Assembly: GCA_947624945.1 (NCBI GenBank)
Contig: CANQMJ010000004.1
Location: 1-35,480 of the forward strand
Length of the DNA: 35,480 bases
Reading direction: 5' to 3'
Source of the DNA: an uncultured Clostridia bacterium
GTDB lineage: Bacteria > Bacillota > Clostridia > Oscillospirales > CAG-272
Position numbers and translations under genes: made by a program. How positions within the stretch are numbered: the first letter of the stretch is position 1; each line of letters opens with the position of its first letter. This document shows positions 8,459 to 17,357 of the stretch, one piece after another. The notes under the pieces were generated by a model. The model did no database searches, was not told where the DNA came from, and saw only the letters and a program-made list of their open reading frames with translations.

Positions 8459-9814
8459 GTGGTCGCGATAACGGGTGTCGACAAGCGTTCGCGCGCCGAG
8501 CGCGCGGGAATACGCGCGGGCGACGTGCTTATTGCAATAAACGGTCACGAGATAAACGATGTGCTCGATTACGGGTTTTATCTGACCGAAAAGCATATCA
8601 CGGTCACGGTCGCGCGCGGCGGCGAACACGTCGACTTCAAAATCAAAAAAGACACATACGACGACATCGGACTTTGCTTTGAGTCGGCGCTTATGGACAG
8701 CAAACACCGCTGTGAAAACGGCTGCATATTCTGCTTCATCGACCAAAACCCGAAGGGTATGCGTCCGACGATATATTTCAAGGACGACGACTCGCGCCTT
8801 TCATTTATCCACGGCAACTACATCACGCTGACGAACCTTACCGAGCGCGATATCGACCGCATAATCGAAATGCATATCACGCCGATAAACGTCAGTGTCC
8901 ATACGACGGACCCCGAGCTGCGCGTCAAAATGATGAAAAACAAGCGCGCGGGTCAGGTGCTGTCGTATATGGACAAGCTGATCGCTGGCGGCTGCGAGCT
9001 GCACTGTCAGATCGTTTTGTGCCGCGGCATCAACGACGGCGACGCGCTGCGGCGCACTATGACCGACCTGTCATACATGTACCCGGGCGTCACGAGCGTG
9101 TCAGTCGTGCCTGCAGGGTTGACGGGGCACCGCGACGGTCTTTATCCTCTCGAACCGTTCACGGAGTCCGAATGTGCAGACATAGTGCGTCTCGTCGACG
9201 ATTTCGGTTCCATGTGCGAGGAAAAGTACGGCGCGCGCATTTTCTATGCGTCGGACGAGCTCTACATCAAAGCGGGACTGCCGCTGCCGTCCTCCGAATA
9301 TTACGGTGCGTACGATCAGCTCGAAAACGGCGTCGGCATGATACGCTCGTTTCTCGACGATATAGACGCGGAGCTTGAGTTCATCGACACATACGATTTC
9401 GACCCGCAAAAGATGCGCCGTGTTTCTATCGCAACGGGGGAGGCATCGGCGCAGTTTATAAAAGCCGCGGTTGAAAAGCTGCGATGTGTGTGCTATAATC
9501 TCGAATGTAACGTCTATACGATAAAAAACAATTTCTTCGGCGGCGAGGTGACTGTCGCAGGATTGCTCACGGGCGTCGACATGGCGGAGCAGCTTGCCGG
9601 AAAGGATCTCGGTGACGAGCTTTTGATACCGTCGTCGACTCTGAGAGCGGAAGGCGATCTGTTCCTCTGCGGGCACACGCCCGAGTGGCTGTCAGAGCAG
9701 CTCGGCGTGAATGTCAGAACGACCGGGACGTCTCCGTCCGAATTTATATCTGCGGTGATCGGTTGCGACGATCCCGACAAAAAGGAAGGTGAATACTTTG
9801 GCACAGAAGCGTAA
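8459..9814 (+). CDS. DUF512 family protein (PDZ plus radical-SAM-like Cys motif)
   Basis: N-terminal PDZ-like 'AERAGIRAGDVLIAINGHEINDVLDY', then 'HRCENGCIFCFIDQNPKGMRPTIYFKDDDSRLSFIHGNYITLTN', diagnostic of DUF512 proteins next to der in Clostridia. Confidence 0.92.
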   Translation: MVAITGVDKRSRAERAGIRAGDVLIAINGHEINDVLDYGFYLTEKHITVTVARGGEHVDFKIKKDTYDDIGLCFESALMDSKHRCENGCIFCFIDQNPKGMRPTIYFKDDDSRLSFIHGNYITLTNLTERDIDRIIEMHITPINVSVHTTDPELRVKMMKNKRAGQVLSYMDKLIAGGCELHCQIVLCRGINDGDALRRTMTDLSYMYPGVTSVSVVPAGLTGHRDGLYPLEPFTESECADIVRLVDDFGSMCEEKYGARIFYASDELYIKAGLPLPSSEYYGAYDQLENGVGMIRSFLDDIDAELEFIDTYDFDPQKMRRVSIATGEASAQFIKAAVEKLRCVCYNLECNVYTIKNNFFGGEVTVAGLLTGVDMAEQLAGKDLGDELLIPSSTLRAEGDLFLCGHTPEWLSEQLGVNVRTTGTSPSEFISAVIGCDDPDKKEGEYFGTEA

Positions 9815-10805
9815 CAGTACCGCGGGCGGGAAGAAAAGCGCCCATAAGAACGAGTCTTCGTTTGTACCGCTGCTCGGCATATGCATAGCGGTATGCGCAG
9901 TCTGCATAATACTTGTAGCGATAATGGCGGGCGGCAAAAGACAGGGAACGAGCAATACCGGCACAGGTGACGGCAGCGCACAGTCGGGCTCGGGCACGTC
10001 GTTATCTTCCGGTACGGACGGCACGGAGAAAGCGCCCGACGTGACAGACGGTGCTGAAACGCCGCCGCAAACGAACGACGTTCCGTCGACGGGCGGCACG
10101 TCGTCAGGGTCTGATACAAGCACTCCCGACACGGCTGGAGCACCCGTCACGTCGGATGCAAATGACACAAATGACGGCGAAACAACAGCTTCGCCCGCGT
10201 CGGCAATAAATATAACGACAAAAAAATCGTCGTACGACGATAACGGGGCGCATGTGACGATGATATATCCGACAGTAAGCGGCATTGACGGCGCAGATAC
10301 AGTAACGGGTCTTTTGCGCGACGAGATGGACGAGCGGCGCCGTGAGGCTCTTATCGGTATGGCGGGCGGCGAGGTGAACTATACTGTCGAGGATACGTCT
10401 GTCAAGCTGTGTACCAAGTCGTTTATTTCGCTTGTAGTGTCGGGGTACAGTTATGTCGGCGACGCGTCGCATCCCGAGTATTTTGTGTATGCGCTCAATT
10501 TTGACGTTAAGTCGAAAAAGCTTATGACGGGCAGCGACCTTATAAAGGATTTCGACGCTGTAAAGAGCAGCTTCACAAGCGGCAAATTTTATCCCATGTA
10601 CAGTCAGGACGGGCTGCTCGACGAGATGTCGTATGAAGATATGATAACGGAGTATCACGTCGAATACGGCATATACCCGGAGGTATATTATACAAAGGAC
10701 AACTTCGGCATCGCGGTCGAGCTTGTATATTCGCTCGGCGGATACGCGCTTTTCGAAACATCACAGTCGTCGTTGTCCGGCGCGATATACGTGCCGCAGA
10801 ACTGA
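9798..10805 (+). CDS. Membrane-anchored DUF3298/RsiV-like protein
   Basis: ORF track starts at GTG 9789; TTG 9798 has a better SD (AAGGAAGGTG). One N-terminal TM, Ser/Thr/Gly-rich linker, and a C-terminal region resembling DUF4163/DUF3298. Confidence 0.65.
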   Translation: MAQKRNSTAGGKKSAHKNESSFVPLLGICIAVCAVCIILVAIMAGGKRQGTSNTGTGDGSAQSGSGTSLSSGTDGTEKAPDVTDGAETPPQTNDVPSTGGTSSGSDTSTPDTAGAPVTSDANDTNDGETTASPASAINITTKKSSYDDNGAHVTMIYPTVSGIDGADTVTGLLRDEMDERRREALIGMAGGEVNYTVEDTSVKLCTKSFISLVVSGYSYVGDASHPEYFVYALNFDVKSKKLMTGSDLIKDFDAVKSSFTSGKFYPMYSQDGLLDEMSYEDMITEYHVEYGIYPEVYYTKDNFGIAVELVYSLGGYALFETSQSSLSGAIYVPQN

Positions 10806-10823
10806 AAGAGAGTTGAGTTTATA

Positions 10824-12155
10824 ATGTCAAAACCTATAATTGCCATTGTCGGCAGACCGAATGTCGGCAAGAGCACGCTTTTCAATAAACTGATCGGCGA
10901 ACGCCGCGCCATCGTCGAGGACACGCCCGGCGTAACGCGCGACCGCATATACGGCGAGACGGAGTGGCGCGGTCGAAAGCTCGTTATCGTCGACACGGGC
11001 GGCATCGAGCCTAAAACGGACGATGTGATACTGTCAAAGATGCGCGAGCAGGCGCAGGTCGCGATTGACACTGCCGACGTAATCATATTTATGTGCGATA
11101 TTCGCACGGGTCTTGTCGCCGACGACAGAGACATCGCGACGATGCTGCGGAAGTCGTGCAAGCCCGTCGTCGTTTGCGTCAACAAAGCAGACAGGATAGG
11201 CGACGTCGAAGAAGAGTTCTACGAATTCTACGAGCTCGGTTTCGATACAGACCCTATCGCTGTGTCATCGCTGCACGGCAGCGGCTCGGGCGACCTGCTC
11301 GACGCCGTTATAGACGCGCTGCCTGATGATTCAGACGAAAGCGAGGACGGGGACGTGATAAACGTCGCCGTTATCGGCAAGCCGAACGCGGGCAAATCGT
11401 CGCTCGTCAACAAAATGCTCGGCGAGGAACGCCACATCGTATCGGAGATAGCAGGCACGACGCGCGACGCCGTCGACTCCGTCGTCGAGAACGAGTACGG
11501 ACGGTATAATTTCATTGACACGGCGGGCATACGCCGCAAGAGCAAGGTCAACGACAGGATAGAGAAATACAGCGTTCTGCGCGCGCAGATGGCGGTCGAA
11601 CGCGCCGACGTGTGCATAATGCTCATCGACGGCGCGGAGGGCATAACGGAGCAGGACGAGAAGATCGCGGGTATCGCGCACGACGCTGGCAAGGCGTGCA
11701 TAATCGCCGTCAATAAGTGGGACGCGGTAGAGAAGGATAACGACACCGTCAAAAAGTTCACGAACGATATCCGCACCGCTCTCGCATATATGACATACGC
11801 GCCGATACATTTCATCTCGGCAAAGACCGGTCAGCGCGTGTCGGGACTGTTCGAGCAGATAAACAAAGTTCATGAAGCCGCAAATACGCGCATCACGACG
11901 GGGCTGCTCAACGATATGCTTTCGGACGTGACTATGCGCGTACAGCCGCCGTCGGACAAGGGCAGACGGTTGAAGATATATTATATCACGCAGGTCGCGG
12001 TCGCACCGCCGACGTTCGTCATATTCTGCAACCGCGCGGAGCTGTTCCACTACTCATATCAGCGCTATATCGAAAACAATCTGCGCGAGACGTTCGGCTT
12101 TGCGGGAACGCCGATAAAGCTGACGATACGCGAGCGCGGGGAAGAAAAGGATTAG
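10824..12155 (+). CDS. der: Ribosome biogenesis GTPase Der (EngA)
   Basis: Two tandem GTPase domains: GRPNVGKSTLFNKL ... DTPGVTRDR and GKPNAGKSSLVNKML ... GTTRDAVD, plus KH-like C-terminus. Confidence 0.97.
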   Translation: MSKPIIAIVGRPNVGKSTLFNKLIGERRAIVEDTPGVTRDRIYGETEWRGRKLVIVDTGGIEPKTDDVILSKMREQAQVAIDTADVIIFMCDIRTGLVADDRDIATMLRKSCKPVVVCVNKADRIGDVEEEFYEFYELGFDTDPIAVSSLHGSGSGDLLDAVIDALPDDSDESEDGDVINVAVIGKPNAGKSSLVNKMLGEERHIVSEIAGTTRDAVDSVVENEYGRYNFIDTAGIRRKSKVNDRIEKYSVLRAQMAVERADVCIMLIDGAEGITEQDEKIAGIAHDAGKACIIAVNKWDAVEKDNDTVKKFTNDIRTALAYMTYAPIHFISAKTGQRVSGLFEQINKVHEAANTRITTGLLNDMLSDVTMRVQPPSDKGRRLKIYYITQVAVAPPTFVIFCNRAELFHYSYQRYIENNLRETFGFAGTPIKLTIRERGEEKD

Positions 12156-12162
12156 GTTCGGG

Positions 12163-13248
12163 GTGACGTATATGAAGCGCATTTGCGTTCTTTTACTGCT
12201 GTTGACTTTTACGTTTTCGCTGGTCGCATGCGGCGGTGGCGGCGGCTCGGAGTCGGCGGTTCCGATAATAAAAGAGGCGACGGGACTTGATGACGGCGAC
12301 GCCGAACGGCTGTATGAGCTCGTTGTCGATTCCGGCTTCAAGGGCACTCTCAAAGAGGTTGAGGTCAGAAGCGCTGCCGACGATAGTCCCGTTTACAGAT
12401 TCCGCGCCGACAGCAGCATACGCGACGTCTACGTCGGCAGCGCCGCGCTCGGCACCGAGAACGCCGACTGGAGCAAGATAGGCACGACGGGCGGCGATAT
12501 AATGCACGACGGCTTTATCGGTTTCCGTCTCATCGACGGCTCCGATTTGCCGACGACGCTGTTCGGAGCGCTCTATATCGGCGGATTTGTCGTATGCATA
12601 GCGGCGGGGTATCTGCTCGGAAGCATCAACACGGCGATAATACTGTCGCACGTCAAATACGGCGCTGACATACGCTCGAGCGGCAGCGGCAACGCGGGCA
12701 TGACGAACGTACTGCGCACGTACGGCGCGGGATCGGCGGGCGTGACGCTCGCGGGCGACGCTACAAAAACGCTTATCGCGTATATAGTCGGCACGCTCAT
12801 ATTCGGCATACGCGGCGCGTATTTCGCATGCTTCATGTGTGTCGTCGGACATATATTCCCGATTTATTACAAGTTCAAGGGAGGAAAGGGCATCGTTTGC
12901 GCGGGCATGATGATACTTCTGCTCGACCCGCTCGCGTTCCTTATAATCCTTGCCGTATTCATAATCGTACTTATCGGATTCAAATACGTTTCGCTCGCGT
13001 CTATAATGGCGGCGATGATATACCCGATGGCACATTCGTGGATGTTGCCGTACATACCGAGCCGAATATGGCCGGGTTCGACGGCGTTTGCCGTCGTCAC
13101 GGCGGTGCTCGTTTTGTGGCGTCACTATCCCAATATGAAGCGTCTGTTGAACCGCACGGAATCGAAAATCGATTTCGCGAAGCTGTTCGGCAAAAAGAAA
13201 GAGAAGTCTGACGGTAAAGACAAAGAGAAAGAGAAGGACAAAACTTGA
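12163..13248 (+). CDS. plsY: Lipoprotein-like N-terminal domain fused to glycerol-3-phosphate acyltransferase PlsY
   Basis: Residues 1-25 are a lipoprotein signal with lipobox-like LVAC; ~110 aa soluble region; from about residue 135 a full PlsY (GYLLGSINTAIILS...DIRSSGSGNAGMTNVLRTYG...GHIFPIYYKFKGGKGI). Single uninterrupted ORF. Confidence 0.88.
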   Translation: MTYMKRICVLLLLLTFTFSLVACGGGGGSESAVPIIKEATGLDDGDAERLYELVVDSGFKGTLKEVEVRSAADDSPVYRFRADSSIRDVYVGSAALGTENADWSKIGTTGGDIMHDGFIGFRLIDGSDLPTTLFGALYIGGFVVCIAAGYLLGSINTAIILSHVKYGADIRSSGSGNAGMTNVLRTYGAGSAGVTLAGDATKTLIAYIVGTLIFGIRGAYFACFMCVVGHIFPIYYKFKGGKGIVCAGMMILLLDPLAFLIILAVFIIVLIGFKYVSLASIMAAMIYPMAHSWMLPYIPSRIWPGSTAFAVVTAVLVLWRHYPNMKRLLNRTESKIDFAKLFGKKKEKSDGKDKEKEKDKT

Positions 13249-14396
13249 ATCAAACTGTGTCCGAAAAAGAGCTGACCGCGCTCGAACGGTTCGCGCTGCT
13301 TGCGTCGCGGGCAGCAAATGCCGGTGTTATGTCGCGCGTGACGTTTTCGCGTCCTGTGCAAAGTGACGGTGACGTCAAGACTGTCGTCACGCTCTATTCC
13401 GATAAAGGCGAGCTCATGCTGCGATGCGAAACGTCGAGGGTTGACGGCAAGGTAATACGGAAAAATCGTGCGGCGGCTGATTCACATGAGCTTTTCGCGG
13501 AGCTTGCGACGGGATATAAGCAGGGAAATCTGACCGTCGGCGGCGCCGAGGCGCAGTATATGGTATCAAAAAAAGGCAAAAGCACGCTCATCGGAGAACG
13601 CGCAGTCGAAAGTGCTATCGAGTCAGCCGACGGGAGCGGCTCCCGCGATGTACGTGTCGGTGCAGACGACAAAAAGCGCTATATTTGGACCGAGAGTGAG
13701 AGTTGGCTTTCGGCGCTCGGGATAAGCGACAAAAACGGACGCGTCCACGATAAGCGTCAGTCGAAGTTCCGTCAGATAAACCGCTTTACGGAGCTGCTCG
13801 ACGACGTATACGACGACTTGCCAAAGGAAGGCAAGCTCAGCGTGTGCGACCTCTGCTGCGGCAAGAGCTATCTTTCGTTCGCCGTATATGAATACCTGAC
13901 GCACATACGCGGCAGGGAAGTCGATATGCTCGGCGTCGACAGAAAAGCAGATGTGATAGAATACTGCGAGTCGGTGGCGCGCGAGGTCGGCGAGGACGGA
14001 CTGCACTTTGTAGCGGGCGACGTCTCCGACGAGACTGTATACGAACGCTTCGGCGGGCGCGTCGACCTCGTCGTGTCGCTGCACGCGTGCGATATTGCAA
14101 CCGATATTGTGCTTCGCCGCGCGGTGAAGCTCGGCGCAAAGGTGATACTGTCGACGCCGTGCTGCCATCATGAGCTGTACGGCAAGATAAAGTCGCCGCC
14201 GCTGTCGTTCATCACGTCACATTCGATGCTTTCGCAGAAGCTGACGGACGCCGTCACAGACGGACTGCGCGTGAAGATGCTCGAGGTCGAGGGCTACCGC
14301 GTCGGCACGGTCGAACTCATCGACCCCGACGAAACGCCGAAAAACGTGATGATACGCGCGATAAAAAGAGCGGACGCATCGACCGCGACAAACTGA
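13245..14396 (+). CDS. Class I SAM-dependent methyltransferase (C-terminus apparently frameshifted; see findings)
   Basis: 'LSVCDLCCGKSYLSFAVYEYL...VDMLGVDRKADVIEYC...VSLHACDIATDIVL...LSTPCCHHELYGKI', resembling Methyltransf_32/METTL25-like enzymes. Confidence 0.85.
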   Translation: MNQTVSEKELTALERFALLASRAANAGVMSRVTFSRPVQSDGDVKTVVTLYSDKGELMLRCETSRVDGKVIRKNRAAADSHELFAELATGYKQGNLTVGGAEAQYMVSKKGKSTLIGERAVESAIESADGSGSRDVRVGADDKKRYIWTESESWLSALGISDKNGRVHDKRQSKFRQINRFTELLDDVYDDLPKEGKLSVCDLCCGKSYLSFAVYEYLTHIRGREVDMLGVDRKADVIEYCESVAREVGEDGLHFVAGDVSDETVYERFGGRVDLVVSLHACDIATDIVLRRAVKLGAKVILSTPCCHHELYGKIKSPPLSFITSHSMLSQKLTDAVTDGLRVKMLEVEGYRVGTVELIDPDETPKNVMIRAIKRADASTATN

Positions 14397-14483
14397 CGCG
14401 CGAGTATAACGCGATAATAGAATTTCTCGGACTTGAAAACTCGTACTACGACATATACAGGTAGTCACGGATAATGATGAGGG

Positions 14484-14519
14484 CGCGAGGGGGACTTTTG
14501 GAAAAAAGTCCCCCTCGCG
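14484..14519. terminator. Bidirectional terminator-like long hairpin
   Basis: CGCGAGGGGGACTTTT ... AAAAGTCCCCCTCGCG between convergent genes. Confidence 0.75.
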
Positions 14520-14544
14520 TGATGATATTATATGAGCCGATATG

Positions 14545-15708
14545 TCATTCGGATTTACATTGTTTTACCCATTTTTCCCAGCGGGGATCCGCTTTTATTT
14601 CCTTTTCTATCTGCTCATAATCCGGGTTGCACCAGAACGGCCAATCGTCCGGCAGCGTTTTCGCGATCCCGACGCATAGCTCTGTTTTGTATGTTACGCG
14701 GGACAAAAGAGGCGCGGTGTAAGCGTGTTCTTTTCCGTCGCAGAGCGATTCGAGCGCCCGTGCATGACGGAGCGCTTCGTCCAAAGAGACAAAAGCGTCG
14801 TCGTGAAGTCCGCGCTCCCATTCGAGCCGCGATAAATACAAATAGAGCTTGATGAGCGTACCGTGATATGCGCCGAAGTTTCCGTCATCACAGAGAAGTC
14901 CCCAAAGCGAGATGACGCCCCTCACTTTTTGAACAGGCAAATCGCTCGTAAAGTGATTTTTATTGGCGATAAGCCCGTATACGACCTGCTCGGAAAAGAT
15001 ATCCGCCATTTTAAGCAGCAGTTCGCCGACGTATTTCGCTTCTTCTTTTCCGTCCTCAGCTCCCGCAAGCAAAACTTCACGGCTTTTGTGCAGTTCGGGC
15101 ATCCGTTCGGCGCAAGTGATTGCTTTTTCGTTTTCTCCGATGTTTCGATAGAGAAGCACCAATATTGAGATCGCTTTTGTGACGATTTCATAATCATGTG
15201 CAGAATCTGCCAAAGTTTCACAGAGCTTGATCGCTTCATCCCAATACGGGTTTTGCCTGTGAACATCATAGTCGTGCCTGATATAGCCCTCGTCGTCGTA
15301 ATACAGCCATTCATGATGACGTCTCCAACCCGCCTCGGAAAGCGTATCGGCAAGTGTGATCATAAGCCGTTCGTTTTGCGGAAATTCGGCAAGACCATCA
15401 CGTAAAATAGACAGACACTCGTCCACCCAGTTGTCGTCGCCGCGTCCTTTTATGTGAAACGAGTCGATTTTTTGAATAATGGCGTCGATCTTTTTCTCGC
15501 GGTCGTTTTGATACCCGAACAGCTCGTCTATGGACACGCCGAAATAATTTGCGATGCTCGGAACGAGTTCTAAATCCGGGTAACTGCCGCCGGCCTCCCA
15601 ACGGGAAACGGCTTGAGCGGTGACGCCGACCGCAGTTGCCAAATCGTCTTGTTTCCTCGCGTCACGCAGCCGAAGCTCTTTGATTTTTTCACCTATTGTA
15701 ATTTTCAT
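14545..15708 (-). CDS. XRE-family HTH transcriptional regulator with TPR-like C-terminal domain
   Basis: N-terminal HTH 'IGEKIKELRLRDARKQDDLATAVGVTAQAVSRWEAGGSYPDLELVPSIANYFGVSIDELFG' and ~310-aa helical C-terminus. Confidence 0.88.
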   Translation of the reverse strand: MKITIGEKIKELRLRDARKQDDLATAVGVTAQAVSRWEAGGSYPDLELVPSIANYFGVSIDELFGYQNDREKKIDAIIQKIDSFHIKGRGDDNWVDECLSILRDGLAEFPQNERLMITLADTLSEAGWRRHHEWLYYDDEGYIRHDYDVHRQNPYWDEAIKLCETLADSAHDYEIVTKAISILVLLYRNIGENEKAITCAERMPELHKSREVLLAGAEDGKEEAKYVGELLLKMADIFSEQVVYGLIANKNHFTSDLPVQKVRGVISLWGLLCDDGNFGAYHGTLIKLYLYLSRLEWERGLHDDAFVSLDEALRHARALESLCDGKEHAYTAPLLSRVTYKTELCVGIAKTLPDDWPFWCNPDYEQIEKEIKADPRWEKWVKQCKSE

Positions 15709-15879
15709 GTCTATACCTCATATTCTTTCTTTGCACCGGTGCAGCTTCATTATACAAGACGCTGACAAAGTATTCAATTATCAATTAGTTGTTTACTGTT
15801 CAACTGACGGTTGTCTGCGGCTCGATGAAAGAATGTTATGCAGTAACTGATATAAGGGCAAACGCTCGCGCATGAACAT

Positions 15880-15933
15880 AAAAAACGCCCGTTTCCGATA
15901 CGGCCGATACATTCAAGCCGCCGGAAACGGGCG
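15880..15933 (-). terminator. Terminator of the ROK gene
   Basis: CGCCCGTTTCCG (15886-15897) / CGGAAACGGGCG (15922-15933); A6 at 15880-15885 gives a T-tract on the minus strand. Confidence 0.7.
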
Positions 15934-15940
15934 ATATGTT

Positions 15941-16978
15941 TTATATAATGCTTTCCATCCACGATTCGCGCAGCGACATGGCGACGCCGCGCGCGCTGTG
16001 ACGCAGACTTGACGAGCCTGCGATGAATTCGGGCATACGCTCTGGCGGCAGATGGAACTCTTTGGCGAGCGACGATTTTATCTCCGATATAAGCATATCG
16101 GGTTCGCGGAGTCTGTCGCTTTCGATGATGAACGCGTCGGGGTCGATTATCGTGATGATATTGTATATCGCCGACGACAGCTCGCTGCATATTTCGGCGT
16201 CGGAGCGGCAGCGTGCGATGCGCGATTCCAAAAGCTCGCCGTGACGCAGCACCATGCGCCCGAAGTCGCACTCGAAGCCGTGCGCGCCCTTGACTACTTG
16301 GTCGCGGTTGTAGACGGCGCCGTCTATCGTCTCGCCCATGAACATGTAAATGACGGTGCGGTGTCCGCATCCGTCCATGCTGCGCACGTTCGACAGAGCG
16401 GCCGCCTCGACGCTTTTCATCACGACGGACACTGGTCTGCCGAGTACTGATTCTGCGGTTTCACACAGACGCACCGTGTCCATATCGGGTATCTTATCGC
16501 TTATGACGATGTCGCGGTCTCGCATGTATATTCCCGGCACGCATATGCCGACGCCGATCAGCTTATCCGCGTCGGCGCGGTCGGATATTGCAGATGCGGC
16601 ATTTTTGAGGAACAAAAGCAAGTTGTCGCGGTATGTGAACTCATCGGAATAATTGTGCGTGAACGAGTCGGTGTGGGTGAGCGACACGTCGACGATGTTC
16701 ATGCGGAACGCGCGCTCGGACAGATCGATCACGACGGCGTAATAGTCGCGGTTGAGCGACACGACGCCGGCGCGTCGTCCCGCCGCATGGCGCGTATCCT
16801 TTTCCTGCGTCAGCACGTCTGCGTCTAAAAGGGCGTCGACGACCTTGCCGACTGTCATGAGCGATAGTCCCGTCGATTTGGCGACGTCGGCGCGGCACAC
16901 ACGTCCGCCGTCTGCTATTGCCTTGAATATGCCGAGCGCTCCCGCGCGTTTTATGCCGTGAAGTTCCGCTTTTACCAT
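15941..16978 (-). CDS. ROK family transcriptional regulator (NagC/XylR-like)
   Basis: N-terminal winged helix 'RADVAKSTGLSLMTVGKVVDALLDADVL' plus ROK-like 'GVGICVPGIYMRD' and 'MGETIDGAVYNRDQVVKGAHGFECDFGRMVL'. Confidence 0.8.
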   Translation of the reverse strand: MVKAELHGIKRAGALGIFKAIADGGRVCRADVAKSTGLSLMTVGKVVDALLDADVLTQEKDTRHAAGRRAGVVSLNRDYYAVVIDLSERAFRMNIVDVSLTHTDSFTHNYSDEFTYRDNLLLFLKNAASAISDRADADKLIGVGICVPGIYMRDRDIVISDKIPDMDTVRLCETAESVLGRPVSVVMKSVEAAALSNVRSMDGCGHRTVIYMFMGETIDGAVYNRDQVVKGAHGFECDFGRMVLRHGELLESRIARCRSDAEICSELSSAIYNIITIIDPDAFIIESDRLREPDMLISEIKSSLAKEFHLPPERMPEFIAGSSSLRHSARGVAMSLRESWMESII

Positions 16979-17071
16979 ATCTGTGTTTTCCTTTTTTATA
17001 AAATTATGATATAATAATTTTAATACATATTTTATAAACTGTCAAGACTGATTTTTAGAAATGGTTTTTGT

Positions 17072-17101
17072 CAGGGGAAACTTTTGAAAAAGTTTCCCCT
17101 G
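17072..17101. repeat. Long palindromic hairpin of a dispersed family, in a divergent intergenic region
   Basis: CAGGGGAAACTTTT...AAAAGTTTCCCCTG followed by TGACCCCTTCAAAACTTTTCA. Confidence 0.6.
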
Positions 17102-17357
17102 TGACCCCTTCAAAACTTTTCACTGACCGGTTTTATTTGCCGTACCGTTCGCCTGTGCGGTGATTTTTCACCTGTACGTACGCTTCGGTGCTCGACTCCG
17201 TCTCCGCCCGTCTCTGACGAGACGGCAGCTTCGCTGATGTTTGGGCAAAGTGCGGGGCAATATTTTTTCAAAAAAAATCTCAAAAAATCCAACCGTTGAT
17301 TATTTAGGTGTGTCTATATAGTGCAGCTGCAAAAAACGTATTCCGAAGGAGCAGAAA

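Noticed and set aside
12502-13248. Separate plsY translated from internal ATG 12502
   Set aside because: No good SD upstream and the ORF is continuous with an intact lipoprotein signal; not excluded, listed as a test in the finding.
12193-13317. 374-aa minus-strand ORF antisense to plsY
   Set aside because: Same antisense artefact; the plus-strand ORF has clear PlsY motifs.
14361-14371. Programmed -1 frameshift as the default explanation for the methyltransferase tail
   Set aside because: AUA AAA AGA is not a canonical slippery heptamer and no obvious downstream stimulator was found; kept as an open frameshift or error observation instead.
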